64,000 nt of DNA, from contig DISD01000022.1 in NCBI GenBank assembly GCA_002435715.1, forward strand, positions 102,332-166,331, in the 5' to 3' direction. The stretch is from Rhodospirillaceae bacterium UBA6219. GTDB lineage: Bacteria; Pseudomonadota; Alphaproteobacteria; Rhodospirillales; Magnetospirillaceae. Shown piece by piece: positions 1 through 8,738 of the stretch (position 1 is the stretch's first letter; the number at the start of each line of letters is the position of its first letter). The notes beneath the pieces were generated by a model. The model had not been told where the DNA came from. It was given only the letters and a program-made list of their open reading frames with translations, and made no database searches. Position numbers and translations under genes: made by a program.

Positions 1-1
1 G

Positions 2-637
2 GGAATCTTGCGCGGCGACGACTGTGCCATGCCGCCCTATGTGCAATTCAATATGGCGGAAATGCTGGTGGATTTCGCCGACGACGTGGACACGATCGTC
101 GAATTGGGATCGGGGTATGGGGGGCAGCTGTTCCGCCTGTTCCTGGCCGGTGGTCCGGGCGATGCGCGCTATGTCGGGGCCGAAATCAGCCCTGCCGGAC
201 GCGATTTGGCCGAGAAGTTGGCCCAGTTGCAGCCGGGGCTGCGTTTTGAAAATCATGTCTTCGATTTGAATGATCCCGACTGGAGCTGTTTGAACGGCAG
301 CCGCAGGGCTTTGATCTTTTCGTCGTGGTCGTTGATGTATCCGCAATCGCTGCCGGATGATTTCTTCTTGGGGCTGTCGCGCTGGCCCGGATCCGCCACC
401 TTGGTGTTCTGCGAACCTTTGGGGTTCCAGTGGGGGGCGTCCCATCCGGTGTCGGACGCGCAAAAGAATCTGGCGGCCACCGGTTTGATCAACGGCAATC
501 TGGCGGATTTGGTCGGCGCAGCTACCGCCCAGGGGCTGATCGAGCCTTTGCTGGTCGCCAAGGACTTGTTCTCTCGCAATCGCGACGAAGCGCCCGATTT
601 GATGAGCGTGCTGGTCTATGCCAAGGCGGAATCGTAA
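2..637 (+). CDS. SAM-dependent methyltransferase, 5' end cut by window edge
   Basis: The reading frame is open to the left edge, so the true start is probably outside the window; the first in-frame start codon is a TTG at 8. The visible part carries a class I methyltransferase glycine-rich SAM-binding motif (VELGSGYGG) followed by an acidic strand (YVGAEIS), and a later strand with FSSWSLMY. About 210 residues are visible. It lies upstream of flagellin and the glycosylation genes in the same direction, so a role in glycan or protein methylation is possible, but the substrate cannot be read from the sequence. The 205 bases up to the flagellin gene hold no other gene. Confidence 0.65.
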   Translation, partial: GILRGDDCAMPPYVQFNMAEMLVDFADDVDTIVELGSGYGGQLFRLFLAGGPGDARYVGAEISPAGRDLAEKLAQLQPGLRFENHVFDLNDPDWSCLNGSRRALIFSSWSLMYPQSLPDDFFLGLSRWPGSATLVFCEPLGFQWGASHPVSDAQKNLAATGLINGNLADLVGAATAQGLIEPLLVAKDLFSRNRDEAPDLMSVLVYAKAES

Positions 638-779
638 GCGGGATTCACTGTTGCTTAACCGAGATGGGGTATGGTGTAGAGGTATTTAAAGCGTTCGGTT
701 GCGGCCCAAAAATTGATGTCGCGTCCCACCGAAAGGTGTGGTAAAGTTCGAATGCTTAAAAGTGGCCGTCAGGTTCATG

Positions 780-794
780 ATGCCTAAAAGGCAT
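780..794. repeat. Small inverted repeat in flagellin leader
   Basis: ATGCCT and AGGCAT, separated by AAA, sit about 50 bases before the flagellin start. It could fold in the mRNA leader. In Caulobacter, FlbT acts on a flagellin 5' leader, but no flbT gene is visible here and the link is speculative. Confidence 0.3.
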
Positions 795-842
795 TCTTCT
801 CGGCGGTCTTGATTAACCGGCCTTCCAGAATGGGGGTGTGCC

Positions 843-1721
843 ATGGCTGACCAAGTAACTCTCTCCTCGTCCATCCGTTCCAACCTGCTGTCGCTGAACC
901 AGACTTCGTCGCTGGTGAATCGTACGAACTCGCGTCTGTCCACCGGCCTGAAGGTTTCCAGCGCCATCGACGACGCGGTCGCGTACTTCCAGTCGAAGAG
1001 CTTGAACGACCGCGCCACTGACCTTACCGGCCGTAAGGACTCGATCGATCAGGGCATTTCGTCCCTGAAGACCGCGCTGACCACCATCGAAGCCGCTGAA
1101 AAGCTGATGGTCCAGATGAAGGGTGTCGTGCTGAGCGCCAAGTCGGCCACCAACGCCGAACGCGCTGACCTGGCCACCCAGTATCAGACCTTGGCCGCCC
1201 AGGTGAACAACTTGGTGAACGACGCCAGCTATCAGGGTCTGAACCTGGTGAACGCCACCACCGCTCAGCTGACCGTGCAGTTCTCGGATAAGACTGCCGC
1301 CCAGCTGCAGGTTGACGGCGTCGATCTGCGCTTCTCGCAGTTCGCTGGCTTCTCGGCCGAATCGGCGACCGCTTCCGCTAAGTCGCTGTCGTCTTTCGCC
1401 GCCGCCTTCTCGTCCTGGACCGCGGTTTCCAACTCGGTGTCGGTGTTCGATGCTCTGATCGAAAAGATGGACTCGGCGATCACCACCACCCGGTCGAACG
1501 CGAAGACCATCGGTACCAACGTCGCCTTGCTGCAAACCCGTTCGGACTTCACCAAGTCCTACGTGAATGCGCTGAAGGAAGGCGCCGACAAGCTGAGCTT
1601 GGCCGACCTCAACGAAGAAGGTGCCAACCTGGTTGCTCTGCAGACCCGTCAGCAGCTGGGTATCCAGGCGCTGTCCTTCGCCGGTCAGCAGGAACAGGGT
1701 GTGCTGTCGCTGTTCCGGTAA
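843..1721 (+). CDS. Flagellin
   Basis: The 292-residue protein is a short flagellin, the filament subunit exported by the flagellar type III system. The N-terminal D0/D1 region (about residues 1-140) shows the typical coiled-coil pattern with NRTNSRLSTGLKVSSAIDD. The C-terminal D0 region ends with LVALQTRQQLGIQALSFAGQ and a terminal LFR. The central variable part is short and rich in Ser and Thr, offering many potential O-glycosylation sites. The ATG follows a GGGGGTG ribosome binding site. A strong terminator follows, so it is probably transcribed alone and at high level. Its position next to flaF and two glycosyltransferases suggests it is the substrate of the modification genes downstream. 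Confidence 0.95.
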   Translation: MADQVTLSSSIRSNLLSLNQTSSLVNRTNSRLSTGLKVSSAIDDAVAYFQSKSLNDRATDLTGRKDSIDQGISSLKTALTTIEAAEKLMVQMKGVVLSAKSATNAERADLATQYQTLAAQVNNLVNDASYQGLNLVNATTAQLTVQFSDKTAAQLQVDGVDLRFSQFAGFSAESATASAKSLSSFAAAFSSWTAVSNSVSVFDALIEKMDSAITTTRSNAKTIGTNVALLQTRSDFTKSYVNALKEGADKLSLADLNEEGANLVALQTRQQLGIQALSFAGQQEQGVLSLFR

Positions 1722-1744
1722 TCCCGGTCTAGCAACACGACTTG

Positions 1745-1780
1745 AAAAAACGGTGCGGAGGCGACTCCGCACCGTTTTTT
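1745..1780 (+). terminator. Rho-independent terminator after flagellin
   Basis: Perfect inverted repeat with arms at 1745-1760 and 1765-1780 around a GCGA loop. It has a GC-rich stem core (CGGTGCGGAG), an A-tract before it and a T-tract after it. The A and T tracts also allow use from the opposite direction. Confidence 0.95.
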
Positions 1781-1903
1781 ATTCTGCTGTCGCTTGGGTC
1801 GGAAATCTGCTTATCTCGATGATTTATAAGGTCTTTACTGAAAATAAACGGTTTGGCTCTGACAATACGGCCTAACTAATTATCCGTGTCGGAAGGCAGT
1901 CCC

Positions 1904-2341
1904 ATGTCCTATCCCAATTATGGCCAGGCCGCTTACAACTCCATTCCTCAGCCGGGTAACCCCCGCGCTACGGAAGCCTGGGCCTTGACTGAAGCCGCAC
2001 GCCGCATGTCCCTGGCACAAAAGCCCGAGATTTCAGAAGAGGATATGCTGACCGCCGTGCGTTTGAATTGGCGATTGTGGACCATCTTTCAGGCTGAGCT
2101 GGCGTCACCCGAATCGGAGTTGCCGCTGGAAATGCGTCAGGACATGCTGTCCTTGTGCAATTTCATCGACAAGCGCACGGTCGAAATCATTTCCGATGGC
2201 GACCGCAGCAAGATCGACGTGCTGATTAACATCAATCGGCAGATCGCGGCGGGCTTGTTCACCACTCCGGCCCAGGCCGAAAGCGCTTCCCCGGCCGAAC
2301 AATCGGCTACTGAAGCCGTGTCCACCAACGACGTGGTCTAG
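1904..2341 (+). CDS. flaF: Flagellar biosynthesis regulator FlaF
   Basis: The 145-residue protein matches the FlaF family, which in alphaproteobacteria promotes flagellin synthesis and export, opposing FlbT. Family features seen are an N-terminal AYNS stretch, EAWALTEAARRM, and the helical segment with LRWRL-like NWRLWTIFQ and RQDMLSLCNFIDKRT. I chose the ATG at 1904 because GGAAGG lies seven bases upstream; an in-frame GTG at 1886 is an alternative. The tail after residue 125 is Ala/Glu rich. The next gene starts 27 bases downstream, so flaF may lead the glycosylation operon. Confidence 0.9.
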   Translation: MSYPNYGQAAYNSIPQPGNPRATEAWALTEAARRMSLAQKPEISEEDMLTAVRLNWRLWTIFQAELASPESELPLEMRQDMLSLCNFIDKRTVEIISDGDRSKIDVLININRQIAAGLFTTPAQAESASPAEQSATEAVSTNDVV

Positions 2342-2368
2342 ACGCTCAGCAAGAATTTGGGGGAAAGC

Positions 2369-4264
2369 ATGTCCGGAATGGGAAATCCGTCCGAAAACAC
2401 CGGTCTTTATGCTGAGTTCAAGGCTTTGCTGGACGCGGGAAAAGTCAGCGAAGTTTTGGAACTGGCCGAATCGTCGCTGGCTAAGGTCAATGAGCCTGAA
2501 GTGGCTTTGATGGCGTTGGCTGCGGCGTCCTATCGTCATGGGTTGATCGGTAACGTTATCCAGCTGATTCACGACATGATGGCGCTGGGGCAGAATTTCT
2601 CGGATTTGCATGAATTGCTGGCTATCCTTTATTGCCAGGCCGGTGTGCTGCCCAAGGCGCTTTACCACAGCAAGGAATCGGCGATCTGCCCGCCAGATGG
2701 CCGTATGATCGCCTTGTTCGGCTCGGAATTGCCGACCTTCGCCGACGCCTTGGCACGGGTCACGCACAAGCCGTTGATGCGGGGCGCTCAGGCCTCGCTG
2801 GTAAAGGGTGATGTCGCCGCCGCCTTGTTGCAGGTGGAACAGCATCTGATGATCTCACCCGAGGACGTCGAGGCCATCGACCTGTACGCATCGGCGTTGA
2901 TGAAGGATGGTCAGTCAAGCAAGGCCTTGGGGATGTTGCGATCGCTGGTGACTTTGGGCGGGGCCAAGCCCACCTTGCTGTCCCGGATCGGTAATTGCCT
3001 TGTCAGCTTGGGCCGCCATGAACAAGGTCTGGCCAACCATCGTTTGGCGACCTCTTTGGCGCCGGGAGCGATCTCGTTGTGGGGGGACATGGTCGCCGAT
3101 TTGGCTTATCTGCCGTCTGGGCGTTCGGATGCCGTCGCCCTGATCAAGTCGTGGGCCCATTGTGTGGAAAGCAACGCGGTCAAGTCGCCGCGCCCGGCAC
3201 CGCAAATGTCCGCTGGGGACACTCATCTGATCGCTTTCCTGTGTACGGGGCCGTTGGCGCCCATCGAACAAGAGATGATGGCTGCGCTACTTTCGGGTCT
3301 GGACCGGCGCCGTTTCACCACCCTGGGTCTGGGGTGTGGTGAGTTGAGCGCCGAACACAACACCCTTTTCCGTGGCCTGTTCGACCGCTGGCGCAATGCC
3401 GCTGACCTGGACGTGCTGACCTTGGGGGCCTTGGTGCGAGGTGAAGGCGTGTCGATCCTGATCGACGTTGACGGATTGCGCGTTCCGGCTCGGGCTGGGC
3501 TGTTCTTGCGCAAATCGGCGCCGTTGCAATGTTCGTGGCTGAACACCCCTGCGACGGGCGCCGTCCCGGCGGCCAACATGGCCTTGGTGTCGTCGGCCCA
3601 TGGATTGGATGGCGAAGTCGTTGTCCCTGGGGGGCGCTATCTGTGCGACGTGGCGCCCTTCGCCGCCGGAGCCTTGCCGTCGGCCGGCGGTGCCGGCTTC
3701 GCTTTCGGCACCGACGTGTCCATGGCCGAACTGACCCCGCAAACCGCCATGCTGTGGGCCCAGGTTCTGATCGCGTTGCCCGACACCACCTTGTTGTTGC
3801 GCGATGGTGGTCGTTTGTCCGAACCCGACAACGTGACGGCGCTGATCGACCTGTTCGGGAATTTCGGCGTCGCCCATCGTATCGACGTGGTCCAGGCGGA
3901 GCTGGAAGAGTTCTGCAAGCAGGTGGATGTGATGTTGGCGCCCACGCCGCATTTCGACGTGCTGCAGGCGGGCCGTTGCGTCTTGGCGGGTCTTCCCGTG
4001 TTGGTTCTCAGCGGGGAGGTGGCCGGCGACGACCTTGCTGCCGCCTTGGCCGGTTCGGCGGTGGCGTCGCGCATGGTGGCCGCCGATCCGGTGACCTATG
4101 TGGAAAATGCTCGCCAGTGGCGTCAGGACGCACCAGGTCTGGCTGCTTACCGTGCAGCGCCCCGCGCGGCGTTGGCGGGGGCGGTTTCCTTTGATCGCAA
4201 AGCCTACGCTCAGGCTTTCGGTGAATGCTTGTCGCAGGCGATCAGCCAAAAGGCCCCCCATTGA
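2369..4264 (+). CDS. TPR / SPINDLY-type glycosyltransferase, FlmG-like
   Basis: The 631-residue protein has an alpha-helical N-terminal half (about residues 10-260) with TPR-like spacing. Its C-terminal half resembles the GT41 (O-GlcNAc transferase/SPINDLY) fold. Around residues 388-395 CSWLNTPATG matches the family's conserved W-x-x-x-P-T-G pattern. In Caulobacter, FlmG has this same TPR plus GT architecture and glycosylates flagellins in the cytoplasm. The position between flaF and maf supports that role. Start: the ATG at 2369 follows GGGGGAAA; a TTG at 2357 is in frame. Its stop overlaps the next ATG by one base (TGATG), suggesting translational coupling. The C-terminal domain is divergent, so activity is inferred rather than shown. 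Confidence 0.75.
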   Translation: MSGMGNPSENTGLYAEFKALLDAGKVSEVLELAESSLAKVNEPEVALMALAAASYRHGLIGNVIQLIHDMMALGQNFSDLHELLAILYCQAGVLPKALYHSKESAICPPDGRMIALFGSELPTFADALARVTHKPLMRGAQASLVKGDVAAALLQVEQHLMISPEDVEAIDLYASALMKDGQSSKALGMLRSLVTLGGAKPTLLSRIGNCLVSLGRHEQGLANHRLATSLAPGAISLWGDMVADLAYLPSGRSDAVALIKSWAHCVESNAVKSPRPAPQMSAGDTHLIAFLCTGPLAPIEQEMMAALLSGLDRRRFTTLGLGCGELSAEHNTLFRGLFDRWRNAADLDVLTLGALVRGEGVSILIDVDGLRVPARAGLFLRKSAPLQCSWLNTPATGAVPAANMALVSSAHGLDGEVVVPGGRYLCDVAPFAAGALPSAGGAGFAFGTDVSMAELTPQTAMLWAQVLIALPDTTLLLRDGGRLSEPDNVTALIDLFGNFGVAHRIDVVQAELEEFCKQVDVMLAPTPHFDVLQAGRCVLAGLPVLVLSGEVAGDDLAAALAGSAVASRMVAADPVTYVENARQWRQDAPGLAAYRAAPRAALAGAVSFDRKAYAQAFGECLSQAISQKAPH

Positions 4265-6267
4265 TGAGCCAGACAGGGATGCTTGCCGCCAACATGGCCT
4301 TGCTGGAACGCAAGTTTCCCTTGGTCCATGCCCGTTTGGTGGAAAATCCCGGCAGCCTCGCCAAACCGGTATTCGACGGGGACGTCCTGGTCGACATTGA
4401 TCTGGGCAATGGTCGCCTTTACAAAGGTGACGGGCGCCGGATGGCCGAAGAACAAGTGGCCGTCTTTGTCGCAGCTCCCTTTCGGACCGGCTACAAGTCG
4501 GTCGAGGGGATCGCTGGCGATTCCATGATTTCACGGCGCTTTTATGAAGGCATCCTGAACTCGTTAAAGCAACACGGTGTTTCCGCCATTTCGGCCTATC
4601 CTCGGGATCGCTCGGGGTACCTGTTCGTGTTCGGTCTGGGGCTGGGCTATCATCTGCCCTTGTTGGCCGAAAAGCTGGACGTCGAGAATATCGTCGTAGT
4701 GGAAGCCATCGCCGAATTCGTCGGCCTGTCCTTGAAGGCGGTGGATTGGTGCGCTTTGGACGCCGCCATGGGCGAGCGCGGACAAAAGCTGCATTTGCTG
4801 GTGGATGACAAGCCAGAGCGTATCGCCCAACGTCTGGACGAGATCATCAACCAACAAGGTGAGATGCTGTTGGATGGGGCCTTCCTATACCGGCACTATC
4901 CTTTCTGGCCGTTGGATGAAGCTCATAAGCGCCTGTTGAATGACATTCCCACCAAAATGGTGGGGCGCGGCTATTACGAAGACGAACGCAAGATGATCCG
5001 CCATGCGGCGGTCAATCTGCATCGTCACGACCATTACCTGATCCGCGGCCGGTTCCGCCGCCGTTACGACGTTCCGGCGTTCATCGTCGCCGCCGGTCCG
5101 TCCTTGGACGAATCCATCGAATTCATCCGCCAGTGGAAAGATCACGCCATCATCTTTTCCGCCGGCACCACCCTTCAGCCCCTGATCAAGGCCGGCATCA
5201 TCCCCGACTATCATGTCGAGTTGGAAAACATCGCCACCTTGCATTCCATCTTCACCCATATTCTGGAACTGCGCCCCGATCTGTTCCCGGACAAGCGTTT
5301 CACCGGCATGAAGATGATCGCTTCGGTCACTGTCAGCCCCATGGTGACGCCGCTGTTCGACGAGCTTTATTTCTTCTTCCGTGACAGCGTCACTTCGACC
5401 GTTTCCTTTGGCGAGGGGATCGAGGTGATGAACGGCGTCGGACCGTCCATCACCAATACCTGCATGGCGGTGGCTGCGCGGTTGGGTTTCGAAACCATGT
5501 ACCTGTTCGGAACCGATTGCGGCTGGCGCGATCCCAATAATCACCACTCCAAGTCGACCTTGTATTACACCATGGACGACTTCAAGACTCAGACCTTCGA
5601 GGGCGAGTTCTCCACACCGGGTAATTTCGGTGGCACTATCTATTCCAATTTGGTGTTCACCTGGACGCGCGACATGATCGAGCAGAAGGTGGAAAAGTTC
5701 GGTCTGAAGGTTTTCAACTGCTCTGACGGCGCCTTCATCCGCGGCACCACGCCGCTGTTGCCGGAAAGCCTGTTCTTTCCTGGCAAACCCTTGGACAAGG
5801 ATGCGATTTTCAAGCGGATCCGCGATGAATCCGAATTCTTTCCCGCGGGTCAGTTCCTGAAGGGACATGACATGGGCCGCTATATCACCGAGGTCGAGGC
5901 TCTACACGACAGCTTTCTGGATTTGTTGAAACAGGCCGAGCAGGAAAAGCTCGGTTTCCGCGAATTGGTCGGTCGCATCCAGGACTTCAACCGCGAAGGC
6001 TATGTGGGAGCAAGCCGCCATATCTATCCATTGTACCAGGGGTCGATCATCGGTTTCCTGAAGGCGGTGACCTTCTATATGAACCGTCTGCCCGACGAGG
6101 TGCTGCCGGATTTCATGAAGGACTTCATGGACATCTATCGCGACCTGCACATCGCGATGTTCGACGAAGGCCGTCAAATCTACGAAGAATCCAAGATCAT
6201 GGTGGAAGGCGGGCCGGATCCCGAATGGGCCGATGGCAAGCTGCGCTTTCCCGGCTATAGCTATTAA
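4264..6267 (+). CDS. Motility-associated factor (Maf) glycosyltransferase, DUF115
   Basis: The 667-residue protein is a Maf/DUF115 family member, a family that transfers nonulosonic acids or other sugars to flagellin before export. The central DUF115 domain is marked by AAGPSL at residues 276-281 followed by IIFSAGTTLQPLIKAGIIPDY, and later by TMYLFGTDCGW. The N-terminal part (about 100-200) has a Rossmann-like segment (FVFGLGLGYHLPLL, IVVVEAI). Length is normal for the family. It overlaps the upstream FlmG-like gene and is followed 11 bases later by a FabZ-like gene, so it is part of one long operon. No pseudaminic or legionaminic acid synthesis genes are in the window, so the donor sugar is unknown. 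Confidence 0.88.
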   Translation: MSQTGMLAANMALLERKFPLVHARLVENPGSLAKPVFDGDVLVDIDLGNGRLYKGDGRRMAEEQVAVFVAAPFRTGYKSVEGIAGDSMISRRFYEGILNSLKQHGVSAISAYPRDRSGYLFVFGLGLGYHLPLLAEKLDVENIVVVEAIAEFVGLSLKAVDWCALDAAMGERGQKLHLLVDDKPERIAQRLDEIINQQGEMLLDGAFLYRHYPFWPLDEAHKRLLNDIPTKMVGRGYYEDERKMIRHAAVNLHRHDHYLIRGRFRRRYDVPAFIVAAGPSLDESIEFIRQWKDHAIIFSAGTTLQPLIKAGIIPDYHVELENIATLHSIFTHILELRPDLFPDKRFTGMKMIASVTVSPMVTPLFDELYFFFRDSVTSTVSFGEGIEVMNGVGPSITNTCMAVAARLGFETMYLFGTDCGWRDPNNHHSKSTLYYTMDDFKTQTFEGEFSTPGNFGGTIYSNLVFTWTRDMIEQKVEKFGLKVFNCSDGAFIRGTTPLLPESLFFPGKPLDKDAIFKRIRDESEFFPAGQFLKGHDMGRYITEVEALHDSFLDLLKQAEQEKLGFRELVGRIQDFNREGYVGASRHIYPLYQGSIIGFLKAVTFYMNRLPDEVLPDFMKDFMDIYRDLHIAMFDEGRQIYEESKIMVEGGPDPEWADGKLRFPGYSY

Positions 6268-6278
6268 GGGGCGGGACC

Positions 6279-6743
6279 ATGGATAAGTTCAGCCTGGATT
6301 ATCGGGAATTACAGGCCTATCAGCCCAACCGCTATCCCTTCCTGATGATCGACATGGTCGAGGAAGTGGTGCCTGGACAATATGCCAAGGGCTTCAAGAA
6401 CCTGACGCTGAACGAATGGTATTTCCCCGTCCATTTCCCCGACGGTCCCAACATGCCCGGCGCCTTGCAACTGGAAGCCATGGCCCAGATGTTGACGGTG
6501 GCCATCACCACTTTGCCCGGTTTGAAGGGCAAGGTGACCCACGCCATGCAGCACACGGTGCGCTTCCGTCGAGAGATCGTGCCCGGCGAGCGCTTGGACC
6601 TTCATTGTCAGGTGCTGTCGTGGAAGCGCGGCATCTGCAAGGGCAAGGGCGTTGGTACGGTGAAGGGCGAGATCGCCTGCGAAGCCGACATGATGATCAC
6701 CATTCCGGAAATCCTGGAACAATACCTGCCCAAGAAGGGCTAG
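6279..6743 (+). CDS. FabZ-like hotdog 3-hydroxyacyl dehydratase (copy 1)
   Basis: This 154-residue protein resembles 3-hydroxyacyl-ACP dehydratase FabZ. NRYPFLMID near residue 17 and VHFPDGPNMPG at 51-61 carry the catalytic His (H52), and Glu of LEAMAQ (E66) is present, so the active-site pair is intact. It begins 11 bases after maf behind a GGGGCGGGA ribosome binding site and ends four bases before the GMC gene. True fabZ normally sits with lpxD/lpxA; here the context is glycan tailoring, so the substrate is probably an ACP- or sugar-linked beta-hydroxy compound rather than general fatty acids. A second, more diverged copy lies at 12169. Confidence 0.8.
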   Translation: MDKFSLDYRELQAYQPNRYPFLMIDMVEEVVPGQYAKGFKNLTLNEWYFPVHFPDGPNMPGALQLEAMAQMLTVAITTLPGLKGKVTHAMQHTVRFRREIVPGERLDLHCQVLSWKRGICKGKGVGTVKGEIACEADMMITIPEILEQYLPKKG

Positions 6744-6747
6744 GCCC

Positions 6748-8346
6748 GTGGAACGGGCGGATGTGGTGGTGGTCGGCTCGGGGGCCAGCGGCGCCGCGGC
6801 CGCCTGGGCCTTAAGCCGCCGCCCCGGTCTTCGCGTCATCTGTCTGGAACAGGGCGAACGCACCGACCCGGCTCATTATCCCGCCACCCAGATCGGTTGG
6901 GAACTGCGTCGCCAGGGTGACGCCAGCTTCGATCCCAATATCCGTCAGGCCCTGGGTGACTATCCCATCGACAATTCGGACACGCCCATATCCCTGGCCA
7001 ATTTCAACGGCCTGGGCGGTGGCACCATCTTGTATTCCGCCCATTTCCCCCGCTTCCATCCGTCCGATTTCCGCACTCGGTCGTTGGACGGCGTCGGGGA
7101 CGACTGGCCGCTGACTTACCACCAATTGGAACCCTATTTCACCCAGAACGAACAGATGATGGGGGTGGCGGGGCTGGTGGGCGACCCGGCCTATCCCGAG
7201 TACCAATCCTTGTTGCCGCCGGTCCCTTTGGGGCCGATGGGGCGCAAGCTGGCCGAGGGGTTCAACGCGCTGGGCTGGCATTGGTGGCCGTCTTACGCCG
7301 CCATCAACACCCGCCATCACGACGGCCGCGCCGCCTGCGCCAATCTGGGGCCGTGCAACACCGGCTGTGCCCAGGGCGCCAAGGGCAGCGTCGACGTCAC
7401 CTATTGGCCCCATGCCCTGAACCAGGGGGTGGAATTGCGGACCGGCTGTTCGGTGCAAAAGCTGTTGATGGGCGATGACGGCCGGGTCGGCGGGGTGCGC
7501 TATGTGGATGCCGATGGCGGCGATCATGAATTGGCCGCCGATTTCGTCGTCCTGGCGGCGGGGGGCGCGGGGACGCCGCGCTTGTTGTTGAACTCGGCCA
7601 GCGACCGTTTCCCCAACGGTTTGGCCAACCAATCGGGTTTGGTCGGCCGCAATTTGATGGTCCACCCGCTGGCTTATGTGGAAGCGGTTTTCGATCAGGA
7701 TCTGCGCTCCAGCATCGGCCCCCATGGGTGCTGCCTGCTGTCGCAGAACTTCTATGAAAGCGACGCGGCGCGCGGCTTCGCCCGTGGCTACACCCTGCAT
7801 ATCCTGCGTGGCGCCCCCCCGCTGGAAACCGCCTTGGGCGGCTTCATGACCAGGCGGATCCCCTTGGGGCCGGGGCATCATCGGGCCATGGCCGCCACCT
7901 TCAACCGCACTGCCGGCATCGCGGTGATCAGCGAGGATCTGCCCGACCCGGCCAACCGCATCGAACTGGACCCAGACCATCGGGACCGTTTCGGCATGCC
8001 AGGGGTCAAGGTCCGCTATGCGCTTGGCGACAACACCAAAGCCATGCTGGCGCACGGCACCGAACAGGCGCGCACGGTGCTGGAAGCCGCCGGCGGCAAG
8101 GTCACCCTGGCGTTCTCGCCGGTCCGTCATTCCGGCTGGCACGTGATGGGCACCACCCGCATGGGCGACGATCCGGCGACATCGGTGGTCGACCGCTTCG
8201 GCCGCGCCCACGGTATCGACAATCTTTATGTGGTGGATTCGTCGCTGTTCGTCACCGCCGGTGCGGTTAACCCGGTGGCAACCGCCCAGGCCTTAACCTT
8301 GTATTGCTGTGACCATCTGGCCAAGCGATTGGGGCCGTCGCCATGA
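6748..8346 (+). CDS. GMC-family FAD-dependent oxidoreductase
   Basis: The 532-residue protein is a glucose-methanol-choline oxidoreductase, which oxidises an alcohol to an aldehyde or ketone using FAD. The N-terminal nucleotide-binding motif VVVVGSGASGAAAAW is at residues 5-19, followed by EQG of the FAD-ribose site. GLGGGTILYSAHFPRFHP is the second GMC signature. The C-terminal GMC domain contains SGWHVMGTTRMG and the closing GAVNPVATAQAL segment with the catalytic His and Asn. It starts with GTG at 6748 and overlaps the next gene by four bases. A CANLGPCNTGC cysteine-rich stretch (about residues 197-207) is reminiscent of gluconate or sorbitol dehydrogenase-type GMC enzymes that have a small partner subunit. 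Confidence 0.85.
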   Translation: MERADVVVVGSGASGAAAAWALSRRPGLRVICLEQGERTDPAHYPATQIGWELRRQGDASFDPNIRQALGDYPIDNSDTPISLANFNGLGGGTILYSAHFPRFHPSDFRTRSLDGVGDDWPLTYHQLEPYFTQNEQMMGVAGLVGDPAYPEYQSLLPPVPLGPMGRKLAEGFNALGWHWWPSYAAINTRHHDGRAACANLGPCNTGCAQGAKGSVDVTYWPHALNQGVELRTGCSVQKLLMGDDGRVGGVRYVDADGGDHELAADFVVLAAGGAGTPRLLLNSASDRFPNGLANQSGLVGRNLMVHPLAYVEAVFDQDLRSSIGPHGCCLLSQNFYESDAARGFARGYTLHILRGAPPLETALGGFMTRRIPLGPGHHRAMAATFNRTAGIAVISEDLPDPANRIELDPDHRDRFGMPGVKVRYALGDNTKAMLAHGTEQARTVLEAAGGKVTLAFSPVRHSGWHVMGTTRMGDDPATSVVDRFGRAHGIDNLYVVDSSLFVTAGAVNPVATAQALTLYCCDHLAKRLGPSP

Positions 8347-8738
8347 AGGACGTTTTTCTGGACACCATTTTGCCCGGTGACGAAGGCCTGGGACTGCCCA
8401 GCGCTTCGGCGATCGCGGTTGTCCTGGTCGAATGGGACCAATACGCCCCGGTGCTGGACCAATTGGCCATCGAGGCGGGTGGGGAAAGCTTCCTTGCCTT
8501 GGATGCGCCGTCGCGACTGGCATTGGTGGAAAAATCCCGACGCAAGCAGGCCCGCTTGGCCAATGGGGTGATCGTGGCGGCGCTGAAGGCTTATTACACC
8601 CACCCACAGGTGCTGCACGCCTTGGGGGCGGGGGCGGTCCCGCCGTTCCCCGACGGCAATTTCCTGGAAGACGACGATTGGTCCATCCTGGAGCCGGTGT
8701 TCGAACGCGGCCCCATCTGGCGAGAGGTTCCGGCATGA
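8343..8738 (+). CDS. Small protein resembling gluconate 2-dehydrogenase subunit 3
   Basis: This 131-residue protein has no predicted membrane segment. FLDTILPGDEGLGLPSA at the start, then AALKAYYTHPQVLHALG and PFPDGNFLEDDDW, resemble the small subunit (subunit 3 family) that accompanies GMC dehydrogenases. Four-base ATGA overlaps join it to both the GMC gene upstream and the SDR gene downstream, supporting a complex with the GMC enzyme. There is no twin-arginine signal, so the pair appears cytoplasmic, unlike the periplasmic gluconate dehydrogenases. The family assignment is from pattern memory only. Confidence 0.55.
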   Translation: MKDVFLDTILPGDEGLGLPSASAIAVVLVEWDQYAPVLDQLAIEAGGESFLALDAPSRLALVEKSRRKQARLANGVIVAALKAYYTHPQVLHALGAGAVPPFPDGNFLEDDDWSILEPVFERGPIWREVPA

